Source: Bacteroidota bacterium (GTDB lineage Bacteria > Bacteroidota > Ignavibacteria > Kryptoniales > JAKASW01). Taken from it: DNA of 36,069 nt. This document shows, in pieces, positions 24,179 to 31,683 of the stretch. Below the pieces are notes generated by a model. The model saw only the letters and a program-made list of their open reading frames with translations. It did no database searches and had not been told where the DNA came from. Every line of letters begins with the position of its first letter. Positions within the stretch are counted from its first letter, which is position 1. The stretch is taken from the NCBI GenBank assembly GCA_021789975.1, contig JAJYIT010000041.1, forward strand, positions 2,064 through 38,132, read 5' to 3'. The position numbers and the translations under genes are program-made.

Positions 24179-24682
24179 ATGAACCGATTGTGGTCGCCCT
24201 GGCGATCGAAATATATCGAATCCTTTTCTGAGCAGAAGACCGGTGAAGCGAAAGGGTGCGTCTTTTGTCAGAAGCTTGCGCAAAAAGATGATGAAGAGAA
24301 TCTCATTGTCTATCGTAGCTCACTATCCGCGATCATAATGAATATTTATCCGTACAATAGCGGACATTTGATGGTGGTGCCATTTGCTCATAAAGCGATG
24401 TTTGAGGACCTCACAAAGGAAGAGCTTTCTGATGTAATGGAGCAGACTCAGCTTGGCATTAAGCTGCTTCGTATGACATCTCATCCCGATGGGTTCAATT
24501 TTGGGGCGAACCTTGGCAGGCTCAGCGGGGCGGGTATAGCTGACCACATCCATTTTCATATTGTTCCGCGTTGGGACGGGGACACCAACTTCATGCCGGT
24601 CCTGACCGAGACTAAAGTAATTTCTGAAGATTTACACGATACCGTCAGGAAACTAACCAAGGCGTTGGCAAATTTAAAGTGA
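24179..24682 (+). CDS. HIT-family nucleotide hydrolase/phosphorylase
   Basis: A 167-residue HIT protein. Its histidine triad is HIHFHIV inside 'ADHIHFHIVPRW', with the central His as catalytic nucleophile. The family substrate-binding 'YPYNSGHLMVVP' is present. Its start is like Ap4A phosphorylase/FHIT-type proteins (MNRLWSPWRSKYI). Likely substrates are diadenosine polyphosphates or AMP conjugates. The frame is open to 24140, but the residues before 24179 come from the repeat arm. ATG 24179 gives the family N-terminus and has GGAG seven bases upstream, so it is preferred. Confidence 0.93.
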   Translation: MNRLWSPWRSKYIESFSEQKTGEAKGCVFCQKLAQKDDEENLIVYRSSLSAIIMNIYPYNSGHLMVVPFAHKAMFEDLTKEELSDVMEQTQLGIKLLRMTSHPDGFNFGANLGRLSGAGIADHIHFHIVPRWDGDTNFMPVLTETKVISEDLHDTVRKLTKALANLK

Positions 24683-24794
24683 GCTGACGACCGGTTTATT
24701 ATGGGTAAATTTCTTCGCAGCCACTAGACAGCCTGCCGGCATACATCTCCTTCAAACCGGGTCTCGATTTCCTGCGTCCAAGTTTTGTATAATT

Positions 24795-26396
24795 ATGTAC
24801 ATGAGAAGGGAAATCCGTTATCTACCGGTCCAAATTCTTGTTCTCCTTATTATTAATCGCGTCGGTCTATCGCAAGGCGTTTCACCGGATTCGACTCAGA
24901 GCATCATACTCAGGCACTACACGCCGCCTCTAAGCGCGGAACTCATCAGACCTTCACAAACCGAATACAGGCTTTGGGAAGGATTCATGCTGGTACGGAA
25001 AGCGAATGACGGGGACCCTGCTGCGGAACATGAACTGGGTCTTCGTTATTTTCTGGGAGAGGGATTTCCGATAGACACCCTTCGAGCCGCGTATTGGATA
25101 AAAAGAGCGGCAGAACAGAAGATGCCGATTGCAGAATACAACTTCGGCGTATTTCTGAATAACGGTTGGGGAATTAGTTGGAATCCGTTCAAGGCATTTG
25201 GTGAGTTTGACAATGCAGCCGGGCAGCATCTCCCCGAGGCGGAGCTTGCACTGGGCTTGATGTACACCGATAACCTTGTGGTCCCCAGAAACCTGTCCAG
25301 GGCCTATAGGCTGGTCAAGGAGGCAGCCGATGCCAAGTATCCGCCCGCTCGGCGCGTACTCAAGATTTTTGTTGAGCAGGGTGTCACCGATTCTACCGAT
25401 ACCACGTCTGAAGTGTCCACAGAGGGTGACACCGCTTCGAATGTCAACTCAAGCGGCTTCGAACCAGTATTTCTAAATTTCAATCGTGATTCGATAACGG
25501 ATGTTAACGATTCGACAATAATCGAAGAAGCTTATCGTAAGGGAGGTGCTATTCTGATGAGTGCATTTCCCGCAAAAGGCTTGAGCGCGATTTCACAAGC
25601 AGGCAGGCCCGGAACGATAAAGATCGTTGAAAGGGCCGCAAATCTCGGAGACCCGCAAGCATTAACAATTCTTGGACGCTGCTACCAGAAGGGAGTCGGT
25701 GTACACCGGGACGATATCTTGGCCGCTGAACAGTACCTGCGTGCCGCAAGACTGGACTCACGGCAGGCACTTGTCCTTTTGTTAAAACTTGTTCGGAGGA
25801 AGAGTTTCGACGCAGAAGTTGAATCCCGGACAAAAGCCGGCGACACAGATGCAGCCTTCGTGTGGGCAGGCTTGACCGAACTGGGACTTGACCATCGCGT
25901 TGATGGTCATCAGGCGTTCAAATTACTCTCCGCCGCGGCGGCAGAGGGAAACATCCCTTCTCTGCTCGAACTCGGGAGGTGCTACTACACTGGTGAGTGG
26001 ACCTCTATAAATCCTATGCTGGGGAAACAGTGCTGGATGCAGGCCGCTAATGAGGGAAGTTCTGAGGCGAGAGTCCGTCTTGCGGCGACCGTTGTGCTTG
26101 CAGATTCAGCATCTTCAGACAGCGGAGTATTGATTGCGAGGGACGCGGCGCTTTCCGATACTATCCATACTCTTCTGGATGCATCGGCAGAAGGGTCCAT
26201 AATAGCTCAGCTCGCAATCGGTTACTGTTATGAGTATGGAATCGGGTTGCCGCGCGATACAGCGGACGCAGTAAGAGTATATAGACAATGCGCCGATCGC
26301 GGCAGCTCAAGCGCGTACGAAGCGCTAAGGAAGATGTACGATAGAATCCGGCCCAAGACACCCAAATTTCAAATAAAGGGTCGCGGATACGGATAG
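24795..26396 (+). CDS. Exported Sel1-repeat protein
   Basis: A 533-residue protein with an N-terminal signal sequence (about 1-27, cleavage near GLSQG) and many Sel1-like repeats, e.g. 'ELGLRYFLGEGFPIDTLRAAYWIKRAAEQ' and 'QLAIGYCYEYGIGLPRDTADAVRVYRQCADRG'. Sel1 repeats form helical scaffolds for protein contacts in signalling or secretion. An acidic Ser/Thr-rich spacer at about 190-220 splits two blocks. TATAAT at 24788-24793 lies so close that transcription would begin near the second ATG (24801), hinting that the real start is 24801 on a leaderless mRNA. No ribosome site is seen for either ATG. Confidence 0.88.
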   Translation: MYMRREIRYLPVQILVLLIINRVGLSQGVSPDSTQSIILRHYTPPLSAELIRPSQTEYRLWEGFMLVRKANDGDPAAEHELGLRYFLGEGFPIDTLRAAYWIKRAAEQKMPIAEYNFGVFLNNGWGISWNPFKAFGEFDNAAGQHLPEAELALGLMYTDNLVVPRNLSRAYRLVKEAADAKYPPARRVLKIFVEQGVTDSTDTTSEVSTEGDTASNVNSSGFEPVFLNFNRDSITDVNDSTIIEEAYRKGGAILMSAFPAKGLSAISQAGRPGTIKIVERAANLGDPQALTILGRCYQKGVGVHRDDILAAEQYLRAARLDSRQALVLLLKLVRRKSFDAEVESRTKAGDTDAAFVWAGLTELGLDHRVDGHQAFKLLSAAAAEGNIPSLLELGRCYYTGEWTSINPMLGKQCWMQAANEGSSEARVRLAATVVLADSASSDSGVLIARDAALSDTIHTLLDASAEGSIIAQLAIGYCYEYGIGLPRDTADAVRVYRQCADRGSSSAYEALRKMYDRIRPKTPKFQIKGRGYG

Positions 26397-26492
26397 GTGA
26401 CGACATTGGCGTTATGAAAGGGGATTTTCAACCGCAAAAGTGAAGAATACCGCGGAAGTTGACCAATCGAATTATAGAAGTTTCCCTGGGGT

Positions 26493-26521
26493 TTGACAGA
26501 ATAGGCTGATTCGGTTAATTT
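26493..26521 (+). promoter_or_regulatory. Possible promoter for the NtrC-type regulator
   Basis: TTGACA (26493-26498, perfect -35) and TAATTT (26516-26521, weak -10) are separated by 17 bases. About 90 bases of leader precede the GGTGGGAG ribosome site and ATG at 26613. I saw no sigma54 -24/-12 site here. Confidence 0.4.
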
Positions 26522-26612
26522 GTTTGTGCAGGTAATCGAAATGCATGCGTGCTGTGTTGGATGCAGTGGCCAATCTCGATCCGTTTAATGAATAGCTGAT
26601 TTAGGTGGGAGT

Positions 26613-27965
26613 ATGGTCAAGGGAAACATACTTGTAATTGACGATGATGAGACAATAAGAGAGTCGCTAATGATTCTCCTGTCGAGCAGGGGCCACGTAG
26701 TTGAGCTAGCAACCGACGGTGACGAAGGTCTGAAAAAGTTTCATGATTGTAGGCCGGACCTCGTGATGTCTGATGTCAGGATGAATAACCTGAGCGGAAT
26801 AGAAGTCCTGAAAGCTATTAAGAGGGAAGATGTTAACACGCCGGTTATTATCATGACCGCATTCGGTGATATGGATTCGGTCATCGAGGCAATGAAATAT
26901 GGCGCATTCGATTATCTGGAGAAGCCTTTTGCAACGTCGGATGTGGAATCGCTAATTGCGAGGGCAATCGAGACAAGATCGCTGGAGGCGGGTCTAGACG
27001 TTACCGGGTCCGCCGAACCCGAGTTGAACACCCAACGCCGGACAATAATCGGTCGCTCCCGCGGAATCATCGATGTTCTCAAGAAGATCGGACAGGTCTC
27101 GTCCAGTAGGGTAAACGTTTTGATACAGGGAGAAAGCGGAACGGGTAAAGAGTTAGTGGGCAGGATAATACATGAGTCGGGACCAACAAAAGATTTCCCG
27201 TTTGTCGCGGTGGACGTTTCTGCTCTTCCGGAAACCCTTCTGGAGAGCGAGCTTTTTGGACATGTAAAAGGCTCGTTCACGGGCGCGTCGCGCGATCAGA
27301 AAGGAAGGTTTGAACTGGCAGGAGAGGGCACAATCTTCCTTGACGAGATATCGGAGATTTCCATGAACCTTCAGTCCAAACTGCTTCGAGTCCTTCAGGA
27401 AAGGGAATACCAACGGGTTGGAGACAGCAAGGTCAGTCCGATGAAGGCAAGAGTCATTGTTGCAACCAACAAGAATCTTGATGATTTGGTCAGGCGCGGA
27501 GAATTCCGCCAAGATCTGTTCTATCGTATCAGTGTGTTCACCATTAACATTCCTCCGCTCAGAGATAGAAAGGACGACATCCCGCTTCTCGTATCGCACC
27601 TCCTTCGGAATATCAACAGGGATACACGAAAGAAGATCGCTCGCGTTCCCCAGGAGGTCCTGAAAATGTTGACGGACCATGATTGGGTTGGAAATGTTAG
27701 AGAACTGGAAAATGTGCTTATGCAGGCCGTCGTTCTGGCGAGCGGAGATGTTCTAAGCAGAGAATGTATCATATTTCGCGATGACTCGTCAAAAGCAAAG
27801 ATGCCCAGGCCTCAGGAGCTTAGTCTTGAATCGACCGAACGTGACCACATAAGGTACGTCCTTGAGGAGACTAATTGGGATAAATCAAAAGCCGCCAGGC
27901 TGCTCAACATTTCACGGCAAACCCTCTACAATAAAATTAAGGCATACAAGATACTGCGGAGCTGA
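26613..27965 (+). CDS. NtrC-type sigma54-dependent response regulator
   Basis: A 450-residue transcription activator. The receiver domain (1-120) has the acidic pocket 'VIDDDE', phospho-acceptor D54 (MSDVR) and the lysine in EKPF. The AAA+ domain has Walker A GESGTGKE at 173-180, the sigma54-contacting loop as GSFTGA at 220-225 (canonical GAFTGA, Ala to Ser) and GEGTIFLDEISE as Walker B. The Fis-type helix-turn-helix ends the protein (KSKAARLLNISRQTLYNKI). It therefore activates sigma54 promoters after phosphorylation. It is convergent with the hemerythrin/kinase cassette, 57 bases apart; one of those kinases may be its partner (inference). Confidence 0.95.
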   Translation: MVKGNILVIDDDETIRESLMILLSSRGHVVELATDGDEGLKKFHDCRPDLVMSDVRMNNLSGIEVLKAIKREDVNTPVIIMTAFGDMDSVIEAMKYGAFDYLEKPFATSDVESLIARAIETRSLEAGLDVTGSAEPELNTQRRTIIGRSRGIIDVLKKIGQVSSSRVNVLIQGESGTGKELVGRIIHESGPTKDFPFVAVDVSALPETLLESELFGHVKGSFTGASRDQKGRFELAGEGTIFLDEISEISMNLQSKLLRVLQEREYQRVGDSKVSPMKARVIVATNKNLDDLVRRGEFRQDLFYRISVFTINIPPLRDRKDDIPLLVSHLLRNINRDTRKKIARVPQEVLKMLTDHDWVGNVRELENVLMQAVVLASGDVLSRECIIFRDDSSKAKMPRPQELSLESTERDHIRYVLEETNWDKSKAARLLNISRQTLYNKIKAYKILRS

Positions 27966-28022
27966 GTCGAATCTGATTTAGCCGGATCGATACTTGCCGG
28001 TAAGTGAGATCGTCAGGAGCAT

Positions 28023-28430
28023 TCAATGCACTCCTTTCGAATTCAAAAACTGGCCGTATTTCTTGTCCGCGAAAAGTATATGGTTCTTAATCCAATCGCT
28101 TAGAAAGTCATGAAGCTCGGTGATCTGTACCTCTTCTCCGATGCTCCACTTTCCCCGCATGTTCAATACCTTCCACGAGAATTCATCGTGCTCCTTTTTG
28201 TGCCGCTTTTCTTCAGGATAGCCGTACTTCTGAAGGAGAGCTTCTTCAGAGCCGAAATGGAAAGCTATGTAGTCGAGCAGCCTATCAAGGGCAGCTTTCA
28301 GCACTTCTCGTTTGTTTTTGTTTCCAATAGATTCTTCCAGGGCATTAGCCAATTCGACAAGGCTCTTATGCTGGGCATCAAGTTCCGCGACTTTCACGCT
28401 AAAGTCGCCACTCCAGACTATGGGTGGCAT
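28023..28430 (-). CDS. Bacteriohemerythrin, single domain
   Basis: A 135-residue diiron oxygen-binding protein. Ligand motifs are complete: H in 'DAQHKSLVEL', HFGSEE (H-x3-E), HKKEH (H-x3-H) and the C-terminal HILFADKKYG (H-x4-D). The frame runs up to 28487, but ATG 28430 has GTGGAGGAA upstream and gives the standard start MPPIVWSGDFSV, so I prefer it. It lies 56 bases after the hybrid kinase stop, as the last gene of the signalling cassette. It could sense, store or deliver oxygen (inference). Confidence 0.92.
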   Translation of the reverse strand: MPPIVWSGDFSVKVAELDAQHKSLVELANALEESIGNKNKREVLKAALDRLLDYIAFHFGSEEALLQKYGYPEEKRHKKEHDEFSWKVLNMRGKWSIGEEVQITELHDFLSDWIKNHILFADKKYGQFLNSKGVH

Positions 28431-28486
28431 TTCTGTTCCTCCACTTATTTCCTTATCAACACAAAACAGAGAAGTTGTACGATACA

Positions 28487-31210
28487 CTACCCGCCATTCT
28501 TAGCGTGTCCGAGGGACTGGGAGATAGAGTTCAAGAGCTTCCTGGCTGTATAGGGCTTTCGCAAGACAGAAACAGTTGTCTCGAGTGAATCATAATTCCG
28601 AATATCATCCATAAATGTCGTTGTGGCGATTATCTCCAGATCCGGATTTAGTTTTCTAAGCGCCCAAATTGTTGCAGCGCCATCCATAATAGGCAAGATC
28701 ATATCTGTGATCGCGAGCTTCACCTTGTCGATGTGCTTGGCGAGCAGCGCCACGGCTTCGCTGCCATCGCTTGCCAGCAGCACCTTGTAACCGTATGCCT
28801 TCAATGTGGACTCCGTTATTTCCCGTATTGCCGGATCGTTGTCTGCTATCAAAAGAAGCTCGCCATGGCCTTGTTCGGGATTTCCTTCCTGGACAGTTGT
28901 CGCCGCCGGCTCCTCGGATTCCACCGAAGGGAAATATACCTTGAAAGTGGTACCCTTGTTCATCTCTGAATCCACTTCAATGAAGCCGCCATGGCTGTCG
29001 ATTATCCCCTGGACAATCGAAAGACCGAGACCTGTCCCTTTCCCTTGCTCTTTGGTGGTAAAAAATGGATCGAATATTTTATAGAGATTTTCTTTCTTGA
29101 TTCCGGCACCTGTATCCGAAACTTCCAGAGCGACATAGTGTCCCACCTTTGCTCCACCGCTCAAAGCTGCGTAATGTCTGTCGATGGTTATGCTCGTCGC
29201 ACGTATGGTAAGGTCCCCTCCCTTTGGCATGGCGTCTCTGGCGTTTATGCACAGGTTCATCAGCACCTGATGCACTTGAGTTTTGTCGGCAAGAAACAAC
29301 CAGCATCCTTTCTCTACGTTGACGTTCGAAGTAATTGTCCTGGGAAATGTATTATCGACCATTCTCTTGATATCTTCAAGTTCAACGGAGGGATCGATAA
29401 GCTCACGTTGAGTCTCGCTTCCTCTCGCAAATGCCAGGATTTGCTTAAGTACTCCGCTGCCCTTGCTGACGGTTGAATCGAGCAGAGAAAGCACTCTCAG
29501 TGTGCTCTCGTCACGGGCGTGTTTCTTGCGAAGTGCATCCAGCGAGATACCTATTGGAGTCAACAAGTTGCTGAAATCGTGTGCGATGCCGCCTGCAAGT
29601 TTACCGAGGATCTCCATCCTTTGTGATCTTCGGTATTGAAGTTCTAATGCTTTCTGTTCGGTGATATCTGTGCTAATCACAAGAATCGATCTCGGCATAT
29701 CGTCTTTATCGCGGATAAGTGTCCACCGGCTTAGTATGACGATCTCTTTTCCGGACCGTGTTTTCTGGTGCAGTTCTCCCTCCCACCTTCCTTCGGCGAG
29801 GGTTGAGGACAGGGCGGCTCTTTCCATCTCACCGGTGAGGGCGATCCCATTTCCAGCGGCATTGATTGACCCCCCCCCGACATTTGAAGCACCGACAGTA
29901 TCGTCGGGCGGAGTGAACGGCTGATTCAAATCTCCGATCTCTGAAGCTTTCCAACCGTAGAGTTCTTCGGCGCCCTTGTTCCAAAAGACGATGCCGCCTC
30001 CCAGATCAAGAACAGATATGGCATCGTGGGAGGCGTCCAACAGAGCCGCCTGCTGTCGGATCTTTTCGATGGCTTGATAGCGGGATGTGACATCGAGAAT
30101 GACACAGACTGCGCTGACCGTTTCGCTTGTGCCTTTGTCAATTAACCCGATGGCACCTTCGATGTTGCTCATTGTGCCATCCTGATGACGAATGTCCAGT
30201 TCAATCGAACCGGGTTTCTTTTTGGACAATACATGACGGAGCAGATCCGCGGCCCGTTTGAAATCATCCGGAGAAACAAGTTGTCGCATTTCCTCGAGCG
30301 TCAATTTGTGATTGGTATGGATCCCCAGGACTTTGGATGCTTTGGCGTCGCAGGTCGCTTCCTTCCTGAGAAGATTGACCTCGACAATCCCGATGCCCGA
30401 AAGTTCGGTCGCCAGTGAAAGACGCTGCACCGCCGCCCTGATGGTGTCTACTGCAATCTTGCGTTCGGAAATATCGAGAATTGTAGCAACTCTGATGTCT
30501 CTCCCATCTACATTAATGTATCTTGCCCTGACTTCAACTGGAAACTTTGTACCGTCCTTTTTTATTCCCATTGCTTCGTAGGTGTCAAGCGATTTCTCCT
30601 GAACCATTTTAGAGACAACATCTACTGACTCTGGAGGGACAGTCACTGGAATGAAATACTGCCTGATTAATTCTTTCGGCTCGTAGCCGAAGAGCTTGAA
30701 GAACTGGTCGTTTGCCTGGAGGAGAATTCCGTTGTCGTGGAACACGAGGGCTTCCCGCGCAGCTTCTGCAAGGAGGCGGAATCGTCTCTCGCTTTCAATC
30801 AGATCCTTCTCGGCCTTGTCGGATTTCCGTCTAAGTTCCACTTCGCGCAGCTCGCGGGCCACCGCAGGCGCCAGCCGATTTAGATTATTCTTTAGAACGT
30901 AGTCGCTCGCCCCGTTTCGCATGGCTTCTACCGCCTTGTCTTCGCCGAGAGTTCCTGAGACGAAGATGAAAGGTAGATGCTTGAACTTTCTCCTAACCAA
31001 TTCCAGGGATTCGATGCCGGAGAATCGTGGAAGTGTATAATCGCTTAAGACTACATCCCATTCCCGTTCGTTCAGAGCCTTCGCAAGCTCCTCCTCCGAA
31101 TCCACCCGAACAAAATCCACTTTGTAGCCTTCGCGTTCGAGTTGCCTGACATCAAGAAGAGTGTCGTCCTCTGAATCCTCTACGATCAATGCTCGCAGGT
31201 TTTTAACCAA
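28487..31210 (-). CDS. Hybrid histidine kinase, REC-PAS-PAS-PAS-HisKA-HATPase-REC
   Basis: A soluble sensor of about 907 residues with no membrane segment. Order: receiver (phospho-Asp in LSDYTLPRFSG), three PAS domains, HisKA with His about 544 in GIAHDFSNLL, HATPase (NLCINARDAM, DTGAGI, GKGTGLGLS) and a C-terminal receiver (TDMILPIMDG). The third PAS carries a Gly/Asn/Ala-rich insertion encoded across a G9 tract. The frame opens at TTG 31252, but TTG 31210 has GGGAG seven bases upstream and yields MVKNLRALIVEDSED, a normal receiver start, so I use it. Two receivers allow it to accept and pass phosphate within a relay. Confidence 0.92.
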   Translation of the reverse strand: MVKNLRALIVEDSEDDTLLDVRQLEREGYKVDFVRVDSEEELAKALNEREWDVVLSDYTLPRFSGIESLELVRRKFKHLPFIFVSGTLGEDKAVEAMRNGASDYVLKNNLNRLAPAVARELREVELRRKSDKAEKDLIESERRFRLLAEAAREALVFHDNGILLQANDQFFKLFGYEPKELIRQYFIPVTVPPESVDVVSKMVQEKSLDTYEAMGIKKDGTKFPVEVRARYINVDGRDIRVATILDISERKIAVDTIRAAVQRLSLATELSGIGIVEVNLLRKEATCDAKASKVLGIHTNHKLTLEEMRQLVSPDDFKRAADLLRHVLSKKKPGSIELDIRHQDGTMSNIEGAIGLIDKGTSETVSAVCVILDVTSRYQAIEKIRQQAALLDASHDAISVLDLGGGIVFWNKGAEELYGWKASEIGDLNQPFTPPDDTVGASNVGGGSINAAGNGIALTGEMERAALSSTLAEGRWEGELHQKTRSGKEIVILSRWTLIRDKDDMPRSILVISTDITEQKALELQYRRSQRMEILGKLAGGIAHDFSNLLTPIGISLDALRKKHARDESTLRVLSLLDSTVSKGSGVLKQILAFARGSETQRELIDPSVELEDIKRMVDNTFPRTITSNVNVEKGCWLFLADKTQVHQVLMNLCINARDAMPKGGDLTIRATSITIDRHYAALSGGAKVGHYVALEVSDTGAGIKKENLYKIFDPFFTTKEQGKGTGLGLSIVQGIIDSHGGFIEVDSEMNKGTTFKVYFPSVESEEPAATTVQEGNPEQGHGELLLIADNDPAIREITESTLKAYGYKVLLASDGSEAVALLAKHIDKVKLAITDMILPIMDGAATIWALRKLNPDLEIIATTTFMDDIRNYDSLETTVSVLRKPYTARKLLNSISQSLGHAKNGG
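29870..29878 (-). repeat. G9 homopolymer inside the hybrid kinase gene
   Basis: Nine C on the plus strand read GGGGGGGGG in the coding strand, encoding the glycines of VGGGS in the third PAS insertion. Tracts of this length are prone to slippage. Gain or loss of one base would truncate the protein before its kinase core. Confidence 0.9.
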
Positions 31211-31260
31211 AGCTTTTCTCCCACTCCTTATTTCACCGAATCGTGAGTCCAATCATATTA

Positions 31261-31683
31261 TTATACCGGAGGCACTTCGTTGAGAAGGAGCCAATAAAGA
31301 CCGACGTTCTTTGCTACTTCTGCGAACTCGGCGAAGTCCACCGGTTTCCTTATGTAGCTGTTAACCCCAAGGGTATACCCGTTGGTTAGGTCGGATTCTT
31401 CCTTGGATGACGTCAGGATTACCACCGGCAGGAACTTTGTCCGCTCGGTATTGCGAATCTGTTTTAGTACTTCAAACCCGCCTACTTTTGGAAGCTTGAG
31501 GTCAAGAAGCACGACGGCAGGGAGGGCATCGGTTTTGGCTTCATCGAAGAGAATGCTCAGTGCCTCTTCTCCGTCTCGCGCCACTACTACCTCGTTGACT
31601 ATTCTGCTCCTCCGTAGGGCTCGCAACGTGAGTTCTATATCGTCTGGATTATCTTCGACCAGTAGTATCTTCTTGGCTAACAT
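31261..31683 (-). CDS. Single-domain response regulator (Rcp1/CheY-like)
   Basis: A 140-residue receiver with no output domain. Acidic pocket 'LVEDNPDD', phospho-acceptor D61 in LLDLKLPKVGG, Thr/Ser switch in LTSSKEESD and the Lys in RKPVDF are all present. The extended 'NGYTLGVNSYIRKPVDFAEF' loop is typical of Rcp1-type regulators, which shuttle phosphate from phytochrome-like kinases. The frame is open to 31761, but ATG 31683 has TGGAGGA and gives a standard start. It overlaps the end of the upstream kinase gene by 35 bases, so translation is coupled; it is probably the direct partner of that kinase. Confidence 0.94.
   Translation of the reverse strand: MLAKKILLVEDNPDDIELTLRALRRSRIVNEVVVARDGEEALSILFDEAKTDALPAVVLLDLKLPKVGGFEVLKQIRNTERTKFLPVVILTSSKEESDLTNGYTLGVNSYIRKPVDFAEFAEVAKNVGLYWLLLNEVPPV

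Noticed and set aside
27966-28022. Terminator between the NtrC-type gene and hemerythrin gene
   Set aside because: No stem of useful length with a T-run was found in the 57-base convergent gap.
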